From positions 18,931,497 to 18,995,496 of the forward strand of contig OW203725.1 of the NCBI GenBank assembly GCA_934045075.1: 64,000 bases of DNA. Direction: 5' to 3'. This DNA is from Yponomeuta sedellus (Eukaryota > Arthropoda > Insecta > Lepidoptera > Yponomeutidae). The translations under genes and the position numbers were made by a program. Under the pieces are notes generated by a model. That model was not told the DNA's origin, searched no databases, and worked only from the letters and a program-made list of their open reading frames with translations. Shown one piece after another: positions 32,487 to 46,060 of the stretch (position 1 is the first letter of the stretch; every line of letters starts with the position of its first letter).

Positions 32487-35400
32487 ATGGCTGACAGGAT
32501 TCAACTTTCAGTGAGTAACTTTTACTAATCTATCTGCTTCTTGTGACTCACCTATCTGTTATTATCAAATATTCTACCCTAAATTGTTAATTATTTTACT
32601 TGAGTGAGATAAAGAGCACTGTTGTAAGTATACCTACTTAAAAAATGTGTAATTATATTTAGGGCACTGTTAGGTACATACAAAAACTTAATATTTTTTT
32701 TTTAACATTTAAAGTTTTACACTATTTTATAAAATAGTGTAATCATGTGGGTACAGTGATATCGTTCCGATGTTAAACCTAACTGCAAAGTAGGTAGTCG
32801 GGGCTGTAAGTAATGCAATTTGCTTAAGTCAGATGTCGCTGCCTGTACGTAATACAGAGAGTATTGTAAAGAGGTTCGAAATTTCACTGATGTCGTGAGT
32901 CGCCCATTGGCTCAATTGGTAGAGCGCTGGTACGGATAGCCAGAGGTTGCGGGTTCGAATCCCGGCATGGGTGAAATTTTTAGCCTCTAAATAGGTTTTT
33001 AAATTTAAAGTTTTAACTCTTTCTAAGTTTTAAAGATGTGTGCAATTGGCAGTCTTCAACTTTGTCACCTGTAAGTTGGGGCTGTCTTCTATTTTTCCTC
33101 AGATTCATTTTTTTTCTTATTTTTTTATTCTAGGACTTGGTCTGGCTTAAGCCTGAAGGCAAGACAATCTTTGACATCCCAGTGGCAGTCAAAATTCTCA
33201 ACAGTTCCGGCGACAAGATACAAGTGCGGGACGACGATGGAAAGGTGTACTCGACAACAGTTGGCCAAGTGCTCAAGACACTCCATGCGTCCTCCGTGGC
33301 GGGAGTCGAGGACATGATAACTCTTGGGGAGTTGCAGGAATACTCGATTCTTAGGAATCTACATATTAGATACAAGCAACAGTTGATTTATGTAAGTACC
33401 TAGAGTTTCAAAATACTACAATCATAGCCTCCTGAGACCCTGAGGCCTCACACGATGACATAGACTTTGAAAAAATCATGAACTAACTCATAAACACATA
33501 TTTGAATTTCGCGGTGTTTGGGGCATGGACGAGATGTTGCCACACCTATTTTTTGTGGTTTCTTTATGCAATTCTGTCATGGCGACGGTAAAACTGTAGA
33601 TGAAGGAGCCATCATGCCGCGCGGTGAGTTTTTATATTTTTTATCCAAATAAATCGATAAAATTTTACTTTTTTTTTGTTGTTTTTTTTGTACAAAACCG
33701 TTAGAGGTAATATGTAGGTATATTTGGAAATCAATATTTCATACAAATCATCAATTTTGGCTTTGTGGGGTAGCCTTTCTTTTTTATGTCCTCATATGAT
33801 CACTTTCGTTCTCAACACAACTCTTGGTATGCTTATACGCGCTCACAGATGACACTCGTTCTAAAGATTGGTATTGTTTTTAGGTTTGCAAGATAATATT
33901 TTCCATTGCCTAAATGAATCTGATGGTGAAACTTGAAAATGAACTGGTTCTACCTACTCATTCTAGTGGAAATTCCAGTTCGGATGACGAAGAAAATTAA
34001 ACCGATACTGAAACAATTTAATAAACACAGATCTTCCAGCAAAGAAGGCAGGGCAAGAGTTTTTGAGAACCAATTACTAGAATATAGAATTTTTTAGATA
34101 ATTTGTTGATCTCAATGCGATTTTCTATTATATTTTATATTAGAAGTATGTAATCGTACCAAAAAAATTCTGTTTTTTATGATTATAGCTGTAAGGAAAT
34201 AAAAGACTTGAAAACTAAAGTTTTGGATGTTGATTTCAATATAATAATATGAAGTGTTTTATTCTACTCGCACCCAAATTTCGAATAACTTTATATGAAC
34301 TCTTTATGTCCTCATACGAGAACTGACACCTAGCGTCCTCATATGAGGACATTAGATAAATGGAGAGGGGGAGAGGGGGGATTTTTAAAATTATTTTTCC
34401 GGGATCACACTTTTATAACCTTTCAGAAAATAGTAGTTTAAAAACCTATTTAGAGGCTAAAAATTTCACCCATGCCGGGATTCGAACCCGCAACCTCTGC
34501 ACGGGTTAGTGCATTAAAAATAAAAATAGTGTAAATAGTAGTTTGTTTTGACATTTTTGAAATTAATTGGTCTAGGACTCAAGAGGATAGTTTAATGTAC
34601 ATTGCGTAGTTGGTTAATCGACCTTGCTATGTACATCGAATGGTCATTGTAAACCATGAATTGTATTTCTATGAAACGGGCCCCTGGCAGTAAATTCTTT
34701 CTCGGTTGCAGAATTGTATTTTAAAGGCGAGGCAAATTTTAGGATTTCGTTTAGGGGCAAGGGGTCAATTCACGCGAAAGTTTGACAGCCAGTAACACCT
34801 TTTTGAAATTGGTTGTGTGTCGTGTATTTGCTAAGTGATTATGTTCTATTTTTGTTCCTCTCTCAATACTCGTCTCTGAGTTTGACAAACACATGAAACT
34901 GTTTACTTTCTTTCTCTTAGTATTATATTACTGGTTTCATAGCGGGAGACGTGGGATAAAACAGAATTTACGGGCATGATATTACCAACAATTAAAAAAA
35001 GTGTCGTTTTTATCATATGATATCTATACATTTATTTCTTATTTGATATAATTTTGCTTACCTGCTTCTAAACTTCTGCAGTGAATAGGTATACTAAAAC
35101 GTTATCTTTCACATCCAGACCTATACGGGAACTATGTTAATAGCCATCAACCCGTACGAGATCCTGCCAATCTACACCATGGACCAGATCCACTTCTATC
35201 GAGACAGAAAGATCGGGGAGATCCCGCCGCACATATTCGCTATAGGTGACAATTCGTACAGAGAACTAATGGATACGTGGTCCAACCAATGTGTCGTTAT
35301 TAGGTGAGTACTGGACTGGGTAGTGGTCGAGATGAGATTAAATACCTTGCGCCTTCCTTTAAAATTAATGTTGAAGGTGTTTTCTTTCAGTGGAGAGAGT

Positions 35401-38400
35401 GGCGCCGGAAAAACTGAAAGCACCAAGCTGCTACTTCAATACTTGGCTGCAGCCAGTGGGAAGCATTCATGGATCGAGCAGCAAATCCAAGAAACCAACC
35501 CGATTCTCGAAGCCTTCGGCAATGCTAAAACAGTTAAGAACGATAACTCATCCAGGTTCGGGAAGTATATCAACATTTACTTCAGCAGGAAAGGCGTTAT
35601 AGAAGGGGCTAATATCGACCAGTATTTACTGGAAAAGACCCGTATAGTGTTCCAGAATGAAGGTGAAAGGAATTATCACATTTTCTACTCTCTTGTGACC
35701 GGGCTTCCAGCTGATGAAAAGAAGAAGCTTGAACTGGGTTATCCAGCGGATTATTTCTACTTAAATTGTGGAAACATGCTGACGTGTGACGGACGCAACG
35801 ACGGCTTAGAATTCGCCGATATAAGATCTGCTTTCAAAGTTCTCAATTTTCCTGAAGACCAAGTCTGGGGGATATTCAGCCTTCTAGCTTCGATTCTGCA
35901 TTTAGGTAATTTGAAGTTCAAGACCTTTAACTTCAATAATATCGAATCTTCAGAAGTTTCCGACATGGTTAATGCTAACCGGATAGCGGCTCTTCTTGGA
36001 GTTAACAAGACGACCTTGTGTGATGCTCTCACAAGAAAAACCTTGGTTGTACAAGGAGACAAAGTGGTGTCCACTCTCACAGCTAGTATGGCTATGGACG
36101 GCCGAGACGCCTTAGTAAAAGCAATTTACGGCCACATCTTTGAATTTGTAGTCGAGATGATCAACAAGACTTTGTTCAAGGACCAAAATCTCTCGAGTGG
36201 ATCAGTGGGAATCCTAGATATATTCGGATTTGAAAACTTCGATTCCAATAGCTTCGAACAGCTTTGCATTAACTATGCTAACGAGAACCTACAGCAGTTC
36301 TTTGTCAAGCACATATTTAAGCTGGAACAGGAGCAGTATGAGAAAGAAGGTATCACCTGGACAAATATAAACTACACTGATAATCAGGAGAACTTAGACA
36401 TGATTGGTGTGAAGCCTATGAACCTACTGTCCCTTATTGACGAAGAATCGAAATTCCCTAAAGGCACAGATATTACCCTGCTATCTAAATTGACCAGTAA
36501 CCACAGCACCAAACCCTATTACATTACTCCCAAATCCTCTCACGAACACAGGTTTGGAGTGAAGCATTTTGCTGGCGACGTCTTCTATGAAGTCAAAGGC
36601 TTCCTTGACAAAAACAGAGATATGCTTACCGCTGACATGAAAGAAATGGTCGGGAGTTCAAATAATGCTTTTTTGAAGACGCTGTTTGCGGCCGATTCAG
36701 CTACTACCCAGGGTGGGACTCGCAAAGTCGTATCGCTGAGTCATCAGTTTAAGACATCGCTCGACGCTCTTATGAAGACTCTGTACGCTTGTCATCCGTT
36801 CTTTGTCAGGTGTCTCAAGCCCAATGAATTCAAGAAACCACGGGTAACTATAAAATACTTGGCTATTAAATGGTGTGGTATTTTTAGATTTTAATCTTCA
36901 CGTCTTTTGCAGGAGTTCGATCGTCCGCTGTGCACTCGCCAGTTGAGATATGCCGGTTTAATGGAGACTGCCAAAATCAGACAAGCTGGTTATCCTATAC
37001 GGTACTCATATTCCGAATTCGTACATCGCTACCGACTTATCGTCGCAGATATACCTCCGGCAGAGAAAACTGACTGCAAAAAGGCTACGAAAAAAATATG
37101 TGAAGCAGTCCTCAAGGACCAGGACTTCAAACTCGGGCACACTAAGATGTTCCTTAAGGATTCACATGATGTCATACTGGAAGAGTTGCGTCACAAAGTT
37201 CTGACGCGAGCTGTCATCAGAGTACAGGCTAACGCAAGAAGATTTATTCTAAGACGGCGTTTCCTGAGGTTGAGAGCAGCAGCACTTACGGTGCAGAAAC
37301 ACTACAGAGCTCGCGGCTTTAGGAAGAGATACCTCATTATGAGAAGAGGATACTTGCGCGTTCAGGCGGCTATCAGGTCACGAGAACTAAGAAAAACTTT
37401 CGTCAATATCAGGCGATTTATAACGAAATTCCAAGCTCAGTGCCGCGGTAACTTAGTAAGAAAACTTTTCAAAGAAAAAGGACGTATCATTAGAGTGAGG
37501 CTGGCTGAACTTAAGAAGGAGATGGAGACTCGTGTAAAGGAACTTCAAAAGAACCGCAATCCCAATGCCATTAAAGAAGCAGAAGATGAATATGAAAATA
37601 AAGTCACGGAACTAATGAAAACTATTTGGATTTCCAAAGAAACGCCGGCAGTGGAGAACGTTCAGCAGAATAATGAGGCGATCGACGATCGATACGTGGA
37701 TGACATGTTCGGTTTTTTAAAGGATACGGCGACACCGGCGGGGACTGTCCGCGGCACCGGCTTCGGGGTAGTAAGTACAATATGTTACCCTAATTATTGA
37801 AATTCTACTTTGATTCAGCTGATCATTATTGTTTGCTTAGCGTTACTAAAGTAAAAGGGGATTTCGCAAATTTTATATGCGCGATTTTACCAGGCTCCTC
37901 AACCCTTTTGCCTTTGATTAGTCCGATATTCGCTTCTGTTCCGTTTCGTCGTGAATAGACTTAAAGCCCTATCTGAATTATTAGAAAGACTAACTATTAA
38001 AAAGTTATATACAAACGCTCCTTAAAGAGCTTCCATTTCCAGAATGACCACCAGTGTTTTTCGGCATTGAAATTTTGCCCCAATAGACCGTCGTCGCCCA
38101 AATTCTAATATATCCTCCTTCCCTTCAGACTTCAACAACGACGACTAAACCCTCATTGACGAGCGTGATTCCGCTGCCACAAGACCACGAAGAAGAGGAA
38201 CAATTTGACGAACTAAACTTCAGAAAGTTTGCAGCCACCTACTTCCTAGGGAACATCAACCACCAGTACTCCAGAAAACCCTTGAAGCATTCCCTTCTTG
38301 ACCTTCCCTCGCCTATGGATAAGGTTGCGTCACACGCGCTTTGGATCACTATGCTAAGGTTCATGGGAGATATGGCAGAGCCTAAATACGTAGATGAGAA

Positions 38401-41400
38401 AGCTGCCGATAATACGTCCGTGATGACTAAGTTGTCCGACACGATCGGCAGAGCATTCCAGAAGAGCAAGGAATTTGAGGTAAGGCAAAACAAATCTCTG
38501 TTAAACAAAATAAAGTTGATTCACTGTCTCTGGAATAGCTGTGTTAATATTTTTCTTCTATCTTCAGGAACTTTTATCAAAAGAAGAAGCTAAAAATGGA
38601 AATAAGGGCAAACTTATTCAAAAGACATTGAAGAGGCAAACCAAACTCAATGAGGAATTTATGAAGAGTCTTATGAATGACGAAACTACGAACGAGATGT
38701 ACAACTCCTGGTTGAACTCGAAACGAAGTTCTAACTTAGAGAAGCTGCACTTTATCATTGGACATGGAATCATAAGAAAGGAACTAAGGTGATGAGGTAT
38801 TCCTGTATACCACTTCAGTTTGATGTGTCTTTAAACAAAAATGCAAAAAATCACATAATACTTTTATCTAAAACTTACTAAAATTTTCAGGGACGAAATC
38901 TACTCCCAACTGTGTAAGCAGCTAACCAACAACCCCAGCAGCGCCTCCTATGCTCGAGGCTGGATCTTGCTGTCTCTCTGCGTTGGTTGTTTCCCGCCCT
39001 CAGAAAGATTTGTCAAATATCTCCGCTCTTTTATTCGCGGCGGGCCGCCCGGCTACGCACCTTATTGTGAAGCCAGATTGGTAAGGACTTTCAAAAACGG
39101 AACACGTATGCAACCGCCAAGCTGGTTGGAACTACAAGCGACGAAAACAAAGAAGCCGATTCTCTTAACGGTAACCCTTATGGACGAGACTACAAAAACT
39201 GTGCAGTCCGATTCCGCAACGACAGCTGACGAAATCTGCCAGCAAATAGCCGAAAACATAGGCCTGACTGATCTCTTCGGATTCTCGCTTTACATCACGC
39301 TGTATGACAAAGTCCTGTCGCTCGGAAGCGACGGCGAGCATATCATGGATGCAGTTTCACAATGCGAACAGTTCGCTAAGGAACAGGGGACGTCCGAGAA
39401 AAGCGCGCCATGGCGGTTGTTCTTCAGGAAGGAAGTGTTCACGCCTTGGCACAATCCTGTTGAGGACCCAGTTGCGACTAACTTGATTTATCATCAAGTT
39501 GCTAAAGGAGTAAAGTTTGGCGAATATAGGTGCGACGCAGAGAAGGACCTCGCAATGATCGCAGCTCAACAGCATTATGTTGAATACGGACCGGTTATAG
39601 ATCACAATATATTGAGAAAAGTCGTGGTGAATTACATACCGAATCAGTTCCTTCAATCGAATGACGCTGCTTTGACAAAATGGGAGCATCTCGTCACAAA
39701 GGCGTTTGAGGCGTCATCAAGCATTCGATCAAAAGTAGACCCACTGAGATGTAAAGAAGACATAGTGATATTCGCAAAGTTGAAATGGCCAATGCTCTTC
39801 TCAAGATTCTTCGAAGCGATGAAGTTGAAAGGAGACACTATTAACAAAGATATTGTCATCATAGCCGTCAACTGGACTGGCATCTACTTAGTTGATCAAA
39901 CAGAAAGCATTCTACTCGAGATTTCATTCGCTGAGATCACTTATGTTGCATACAGCGCCGATGATAATTTTGAAAATGTGGGTAACATAACGATAAGAAC
40001 GGTACAACAAGAGGAATTTGTATTCCAAAGCGTCGACGCGAGTGAACTGAGCTCACTCGTTATTTTCCTGATAGATGGCCTGAAACGAAGATCCATTTAT
40101 GTCTTAGCCCAAATGGACTCGCAGGGATACAGCGACGCATCTTCCTTCCTTCAATACAAGAAAGGAGACCTCATTACCTTACTACAAGATACCAATGGAG
40201 AGTCTCTGATGAATGCCACATGGGGCCATGGCATGTGCAATGGGCAAGAAGGACTATTCCCGACAGAACAAGTATACATTCTTCCTACAATGTCGATGCC
40301 TTCCAGCACGGTTCTTGAGATGTTCAAAAAAGGACAAACACTAGACGGCGGCAAGAAGGCAACGTCCAAATACAATACGATACAGAGAAAACGAATGCAC
40401 ACGTTGGAAAAATACGCCAAAGAAAACTTCAGGGACAATGTCGATATCAATCAGTCTATTTCAAGACAGTCTACTTTGACGACCGCCAAGAGAGCCGTTG
40501 CTGGTGATTTGTGGGTTCATACGCGAGAGCCGTTACGCTTGCCACTGCTCAAAAAGTTACTCGGAGATGAAACGCAATGTAAGCGTGGCGTCAGTGCTTT
40601 CATGGGCATACTAAAGTACATGGGTGATATGCCAGCACCTAAAGCGCGCTCGGTCTCAGAATATACTGATGATATCTTCGCCGCTGCCCTCTCAGACCCT
40701 GCACTCAGAGACGAGGTGTATTGTCAACTGATGAAGCAGCTCACAAACAACAGGATCCAGTTGAGCGAAGAACGAGGCTGGGAGCTGATGTGGCTTGTAA
40801 CAGGCGTCTTCGCTTGCGGACAGCAACTAATGAAAGAGTTGGTAGAGTTCCTCAAAACTAGGCCTCACCCAATAGCTAAGGAATGCCTGAAGCGGGTGTT
40901 CAAAACTCAAAAAAGTGGACCGAGGATGTACCCACCGTACATGGTGGAGGTGGAAGCCATACAGCACAGAAGCATGCAGATTTACCACAAAGTGTACTTC
41001 CCAGATGACACTGATGAAGCGTTCGAGGTAGACTCGTCGACGAAAGCCGCCGAGTTGTGTGAGCAAATAGCAGGAAGACTGAATCTAAAGAACAGCGATG
41101 GATTCAGTCTGTTTGTGAAGATTGTAGATAAGGTTTTTTCTGTGCCTGAGAACTATTACTTCTTTGACTTCGTCCACGAATTGGTGGACTGGATGAAGCA
41201 GTCCCGCCCTGCCCGTGGAGGTAATTATTATTTTTTTATATTAGGATAAGCAAACAAATATAAACATCCTTGTAACAGTAGCATAAAGTGACAAGGGAGT
41301 TCAAGAAACAATTCTCTCTCTCTCTCTCTCATTTTATTATTGCTTCTGATTTTGTTGGGCGTCTCCTGGTATGTTTTGTAATTAATATTTTAGATTCAAA

Positions 41401-44400
41401 ATAATAGATTGTCCAACGAATACCTACCTAAGTAACGGAAAATGCAAAGTAAAATAATTTTAGTTTCATAAATAAATAAATAACTTCAACATAACTAACG
41501 TGAAACACGTGTTTTTTTAGTTCAGTTGTTTTTGCTTTGGTTGTTTCTAAACGGTAAAACATACTAATTTGGTTTAATTAGTGATTAATGATTAGTGATA
41601 GATAATAGTGCAGTATAGTTTAAATATAGTTTACAAACAAAAAACCGGCCGAGTGATAGTCTGACTAGTCGGCTAAGGATCCCGAACTGAATGAAAGAAA
41701 ATACAACTAACTTGCTATCAAAAATAAGATGTACCTACCTATGGCAACCTCGGTGCGAGTTTTCGAAGTACCTCCCGACCTTGGTTTGGTTTTAGTTTAA
41801 GAGCTCCATTTTTTTAATTAGAGTGTTTTTTTTGCAGCTGGCGCTCAAGTTCAACTGCAGATGAACTACCAAATATTCTTCATGAAGAAGCTGTGGATTA
41901 ACACGGTCCCAGGAAAGGACAAGAATGCAGATATCATATTTTATTTCCCTCAAGAGTTGCCTAAGTACCTGCGCGGCTACCACAAAACATCTAAGGCAGA
42001 TCTGGTCGAGTTAGCCGCATTGATTTACCGAGCAAGGTGTGGCAATGATCAATCCCTTCTCCCTCAAATACCTCAGATGCTAAACGACCTATTACCTCCT
42101 GACATGATAAGGATTCAAAGCAACTCCCAATGGAAGTCGTCCATAAGTGCGGCGTATCTGAAACACGGCAGTATTTCCGAAGATGAAGGCAAAGAGTTGT
42201 TCCTAAAGCGGATTTATCAACTGTCCACATTTGGGACAGCATTTTTCGAGGTGAAGCAGACGTCCGATCCTTCATACCCGGAGTTGGTTATTGTCGGAAT
42301 AAATAAGAATGGTGTCAGCATCATTCATCCGCAAAGTCGGGTGGGTATTTTTGACTTTATAACCGTGTTTTTCCTCTCTTTTTGTTTTTCTTTAACTTTC
42401 TTCCGTGGTAGGCCTTTTATAAATTTACTAGATACCCCGCACACGTCGTTTTTTAGCCATATTAATTAGCCTACGACCTATAACCTGAGCCAAATTCGAT
42501 AACGAATGGCGATAAACAAACCGTTGCTAGGCAACGACTTGTTTATACCTAAAAGGCAGATGTTAACAACCTTTTCTAGAAATCGTTTTCATACAAATAA
42601 TAATCGTTCCTCCTACTAATGTGAAATGCTTATTTATGTTTATATGTTTATGATTTTATAGTGAAAGGCTTAACCTATTTGAATATGACATATGACAACA
42701 CTGAAATATGACACACAGATGTAACAAACATCCACGCGAGCCATGCCGCATGATTTTCCTTATAGAATTAAGCGCGTTTAAGCAAAAAAACATACAAACT
42801 CTTCAACTGTACAATATTAATAATAAGTAACTATAGACGCTACTATGGAAATGGGGAAATTGGGACCTACTGCAAATATTGCAATAAAAGAAAGTTCTTT
42901 GTATATATTTTTATTCATATTTTCACACTAATCATCACTGTCACTGGCCAAAGAGGAGGATGAATTTGTCTCCGGAGACTTGAATTATAAATTCATCAAT
43001 GACATTATCCATTCCACCACCAAATTTGGCATTTTCTTCTCTTCTTCAATTACCTGTTCAACACAACGTTGCCATGCTGCTGGAGTAATTTTACTTATTG
43101 CCTCATCTAACAGGACCTTTAAAAAGCCATTTAAAAAGTTTTATTTTTGGCAGCAACATGGCCTTTTACTTGCCCCCATATGATTTATATCGGATTTAAT
43201 TCACAATGATATGGGGGCAATCTATATTTTTGTCTTGTGCCATTTTGTCACACATATATGCTATATACTTATGCCATATACACGTATTGACAAACGACTA
43301 AACTTCACTTGTGGGCATAAACTAAATTTCCCAAAATGTTTGTCACACCTGAATTTCATCCATGTTTCTTTTTCTGTAGGGCTGTCGCGTAAAGTTAATG
43401 TCGAATTTTTTATAGTTTTTCGAAATAACAAGGTAATATGCATGTTATTTGAGTGATTCTAGTTAAATATGCTGCAATAGGAATTGTCAATAAATAGTTA
43501 GCAAGTAAAAGGCTATAATCATGTAAACAATAGAAGATTTGTAATACGTGAGTTGTGATAACCCTAAATTGGTTTGTTTACCTCTATTCTTTATCGAGTT
43601 TGGCAGAACTGTAGTCTCAGACTTACTAAATATAAACAAAAATGTTCGTAAACATCTGTGAAGCCGTTTTGGAGGATTTCGGTAACAAATACTGTGTGTG
43701 ACACGAAATTTTTATATACCTACCTATTAAATACTAGCTCACCCAGCGAACTTCGTACCGCCTACAGTTGATTCTTTATTTTTTTTTTATTTTTCCCTCC
43801 GTAAGGACCGTAAGAAAAGAACCATCGTCTCTCGAGATTTGCGCTTACCAACACATTCAGAGATTCATTTTTATATTATAGATTAATAAGTGGCCTATTT
43901 TGAGCCCCTGAAATGTGAAAATAGCGTATTTAGCAAATGTGATCAAAAATGGACAACAATACTCCAAACTTAATCTTTTCATAGGTACTTAATTAACAAC
44001 GTTTACTATTCTAAGACTTACTAAATACATTAAACTGGCATTGATTCCAGACATTAATTATTGCATTTCTGTCAAACAGCGTGCATTGCGATCTACTTGT
44101 TTGCCACCAGCCACTTTGCAAAACCTGAATTTATGCAGTAGGTATCAATAATTATGAAGAAGAACGGAGGAGACGTATCAAAGAAGCAAAAGATTTCTAT
44201 TTTTTCAATAAAAAAATAATTGGGTGAAGTTGCATGAAAAATAAACTTTCAGTAAAATTAAATTTTAAACGTTTGCGACTTAAAATAAGTTTTATTAAAT
44301 TCTCCTGACATTTTAACAGTGACTGTACGGTATTTTTCAGGATGTCTTGGTCACACACCCATTCTCTCAGCTGTCGAACTGGTCTTCAGGGAACACGTTC

Positions 44401-44532
44401 TTCCACATGACGATGGGTAACGTCATACGAGGAACCAAGATCCTGTGCGAAACTTCGTTGGGATACAAGATGGACGACCTGATATCCTCCTATATTGCTG
44501 TGCTTAGAGCTTCGATGAGACAAAAATCTTAA
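32487..44532 (+). CDS. Myo28B1: Class VII unconventional myosin (Myo28B1/VIIb-like)
   Basis: Ten coding exons are read: 32487-32510, 33134-33391, 35119-35303, 35391-36843, 36913-37770, 38129-38479, 38568-38788, 38891-41220, 41838-42340 and 44341-44532. All have GT-AG borders and stay in frame, for 2124 residues. The actin motor has the P-loop GESGAGKT (157-164), switch [11 protein letters not shown] (206-215) and switch II DIFGFE (432-437). About four IQ motifs follow from 736 ([17 protein letters not shown]), then a charged helix ([11 protein letters not shown]). The tail is MyTH4 (about 950-1110), FERM (about 1205-1500), SH3 (about 1517-1585), a second MyTH4 (about 1650-1800) and a second FERM (about 1810 to the end). 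Such motors carry cargo or anchor membranes in actin protrusions. The neck and tail linker look unlike the highly conserved crinkled/VIIa protein, so the Myo28B1-like paralogue is preferred. A polyA signal lies at 44859-44864. Confidence 0.9.
32905..33000 (+). repeat. tRNA-like SINE head in myosin intron 1
   Basis: gcccattggctcaattggta starts a tRNA-shaped head (A-box ggctcaattggtagagcg, B-box gggttcgaatcccgg, closing atgggtg). The anticodon loop is atypical: the expected U33 is not present in the best fold. A body tail (aatttttagcctctaaatag) follows, shared with copies at 11525, 34440, 45745, 45905 and 59585. It is a SINE and not a working tRNA. Confidence 0.75.
33392..35118 (+). other. Second intron of the myosin gene
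   Basis: A large GT-AG intron. It holds a reverse SINE piece at about 34440-34515 and repeated cctcatatga/ctcatatgagg words (33786-34350) with a short acidic frame ([12 protein letters not shown] at about 33963-33998). These might be the remains of a transposon, but the family cannot be named. Confidence 0.5.
34440..34515 (-). repeat. tRNA-derived SINE fragment in the myosin intron
   Basis: In reverse it has gcagaggttgcgggttcgaa then the catgggtgaaatttttagcc tail, the same family as 32905. Confidence 0.7.
41308..41330. repeat. (CT)n microsatellite in myosin intron 8
   Basis: A ctctctctctctctct run in the 41221-41837 intron. The reverse-type (GA)n run occurs in the LRR intron at about 15760. 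Confidence 0.85.
42915..43130 (-). pseudogene. C-terminal relic of an IS630/mariner-like transposase
   Basis: The minus strand reads [20 protein letters not shown] then EEEKKMPN, and after a frameshift [15 protein letters not shown] and [11 protein letters not shown]. This matches the style of C-termini of insect DDE transposases (ITPxxWxxCxEHVxxxE... DDSDSD). Only the tail remains. Confidence 0.5.
43733..43885. repeat. Dispersed repeat with 'gcgaacttcgtaccgcc' block
   Basis: ctagctcacccagcgaactt, then cttcgtaccgcctacagttg, and an end in ttttatattatagat. A shorter match occurs at about 7085-7100. This block order is widespread in lepidopteran genomes as a non-autonomous element. Confidence 0.45.
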
Positions 44533-44858
44533 AAAGTGACGGAGGCTTAGAGATATTCGATTGGAATAGATGAGATACACTCAGCGGATCAGCTTTATCC
44601 AGACAATCTGAACTCAACTGTTTGGTCTGAACACTGACCCTGAACTGAACATTTGTCATAATGCGATAAGATATAAGATAGTAAAATGTGTAAATGTGTA
44701 AATTAATTAGCCTTAGCATGTACTCTAATATGTCAATCTTTACATTTTTGTTGCAAAGTTATTAGAAACGCAAGTAAAACGCACAGAGGATGCGCCTTAC
44801 AGTATAAAGTACATACTACCTATTGTAAGGGATAATAATACGTACCTATATGTATTGC

Positions 44859-44864
44859 AATAAA
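44859..44864 (+). terminator. Polyadenylation signal of the myosin gene
   Basis: aataaa lies about 330 bp after the stop codon. Confidence 0.55.
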
Positions 44865-45744
44865 TAGTGCCTAGTTTATTCAGCTCTTTGATTTATTTTA
44901 CAAGGTTTTTCTTGCGTGATTCCAGAAAAACATTGTAAAATAGCTGACCGCCTTTTCCCATACCGTAGTTATTCCGAAAGAGAATTTTATGTCACTGGTC
45001 TCTGGAGGTGTATAATCTGACGATGTTATTAGAAACATTTTGCTCAAATGAAGGTTCAATTAGTAGGTACCTATAAGTCGTAAAGGGGAAGACCCATTTT
45101 TTATTAATTTTAAAAGTGTTTCAAGGAATTAAGTTTTTCTTTAGAAAATACGGACAGAAGTATTAATGTATGCGGAATGGGTCCAAGTTACAAAGCCAAT
45201 AGATCAGACGTAGGTAACTACCTATAGTTAGACTGACGTTCGTAGGCATGTTACTGGGTCTTGTTTGGCACTCTACGGGTACGGAACCCATAAAGCGTAG
45301 GGGGAGGGGGGGCACATAGATACACGGGGCACATTTATACAATACCTGTATTTAAAAACCGGCAAACGTTACGCAGTCTGTCACGTCACTAGAATGCTCA
45401 AAGACATGCACAAGAATGACAGATGTAACGCCACTCGCCGCCAGTTCGTTGTTGGCCTTCAGCAGCTTCAGAGGGAAAAATCATGCCGCCTGGCGCCCCT
45501 TACTAAAATTTTACCCGAAATGTGATCGTGTGTTAGCTCCGTCTTATTCGTTGTTCTCGTTGTTTTGTGTTACCAAAGGTAAGTTCATATATCAAATAGT
45601 ATTTTTAAACATGTTTTTGTGCACGATTATAATAAATATTTTAATAAAATATTTTTTTCTGAAAAAAGTCTGCTGGGGCACTTTGATTCAGTACGGCGCG
45701 GGGTACTATGATACGTATCAAACTGCCCCTCTAAATAAATAATA

Positions 45745-45862
45745 ATGTTTTAAAAACCTATTTAGAGGTTAAAAATTCCACCCATGCCGGGATTCGAACC
45801 CGCGACCTCTGGCTATCCGTGCCAGCGCTCTTTCCAACTGAGCTAATGGGCGACTCACCGGC
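45745..45862 (-). repeat. tRNA-derived SINE, reverse copy
   Basis: In reverse it has the gcccattagctcagttggaa head, the gtcgcgggttcgaatcccgg B-box and the catgggtggaatttttaacc tail. It forms an inverted pair with 45905-46060, separated by about 42 bp. Confidence 0.75.
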
Positions 45863-45904
45863 ATCAGTGAAATTTCGAACCTCTTTACACTATTCTCTGT
45901 ATTA

Positions 45905-46060
45905 CGTACAGTCGCCAATTAGCTCAGTTGGAAAGAGCGCTGGCACTGGATAGTCAGAGGTCGCGGGTCGAATCCCGGCATGGGTGGAATTTTTAGGCTC
46001 AATTTAAAATTGTCCTTAGCACGGGTTATAAATAGGATTAAAAATAAAAATAGTATAAAT
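45905..46060 (+). repeat. tRNA-derived SINE, forward copy
   Basis: Head gccaattagctcagttggaa, B-box ggtcgcgggtcgaatcccgg, tail catgggtggaatttttaggc, then the body (aaaattgtccttagcacggg). It lies inside the intron of the pogo derivative. Confidence 0.75.

Larger units (their letters stand above)
42341..44340 (+). other. Ninth intron of the myosin gene, with decayed elements
   Basis: A GT-AG intron of 2 kb. It contains a minus-strand transposase tail (see 42915-43130), an inverted pair gcccccatat/atatgggggc at about 43172-43221, and a dispersed repeat ending ttatattatagat at about 43733-43885. Confidence 0.65.

Noticed and set aside
32905..32980. Possible functional tRNA gene
   Set aside because: The anticodon loop lacks a proper U33 and the same head with a fixed downstream tail recurs at five other places, so it is a SINE.
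33480..34350. Possible piggyBac or other transposon in the myosin intron
   Set aside because: cctcatatga words and a short acidic frame were seen, but no catalytic motif or matching ends.
45416..45742. 108-codon frame at the left of the pogo derivative
   Set aside because: It crosses the putative splice donor and has no recognised domain; it is best explained as untranslated leader and intron.
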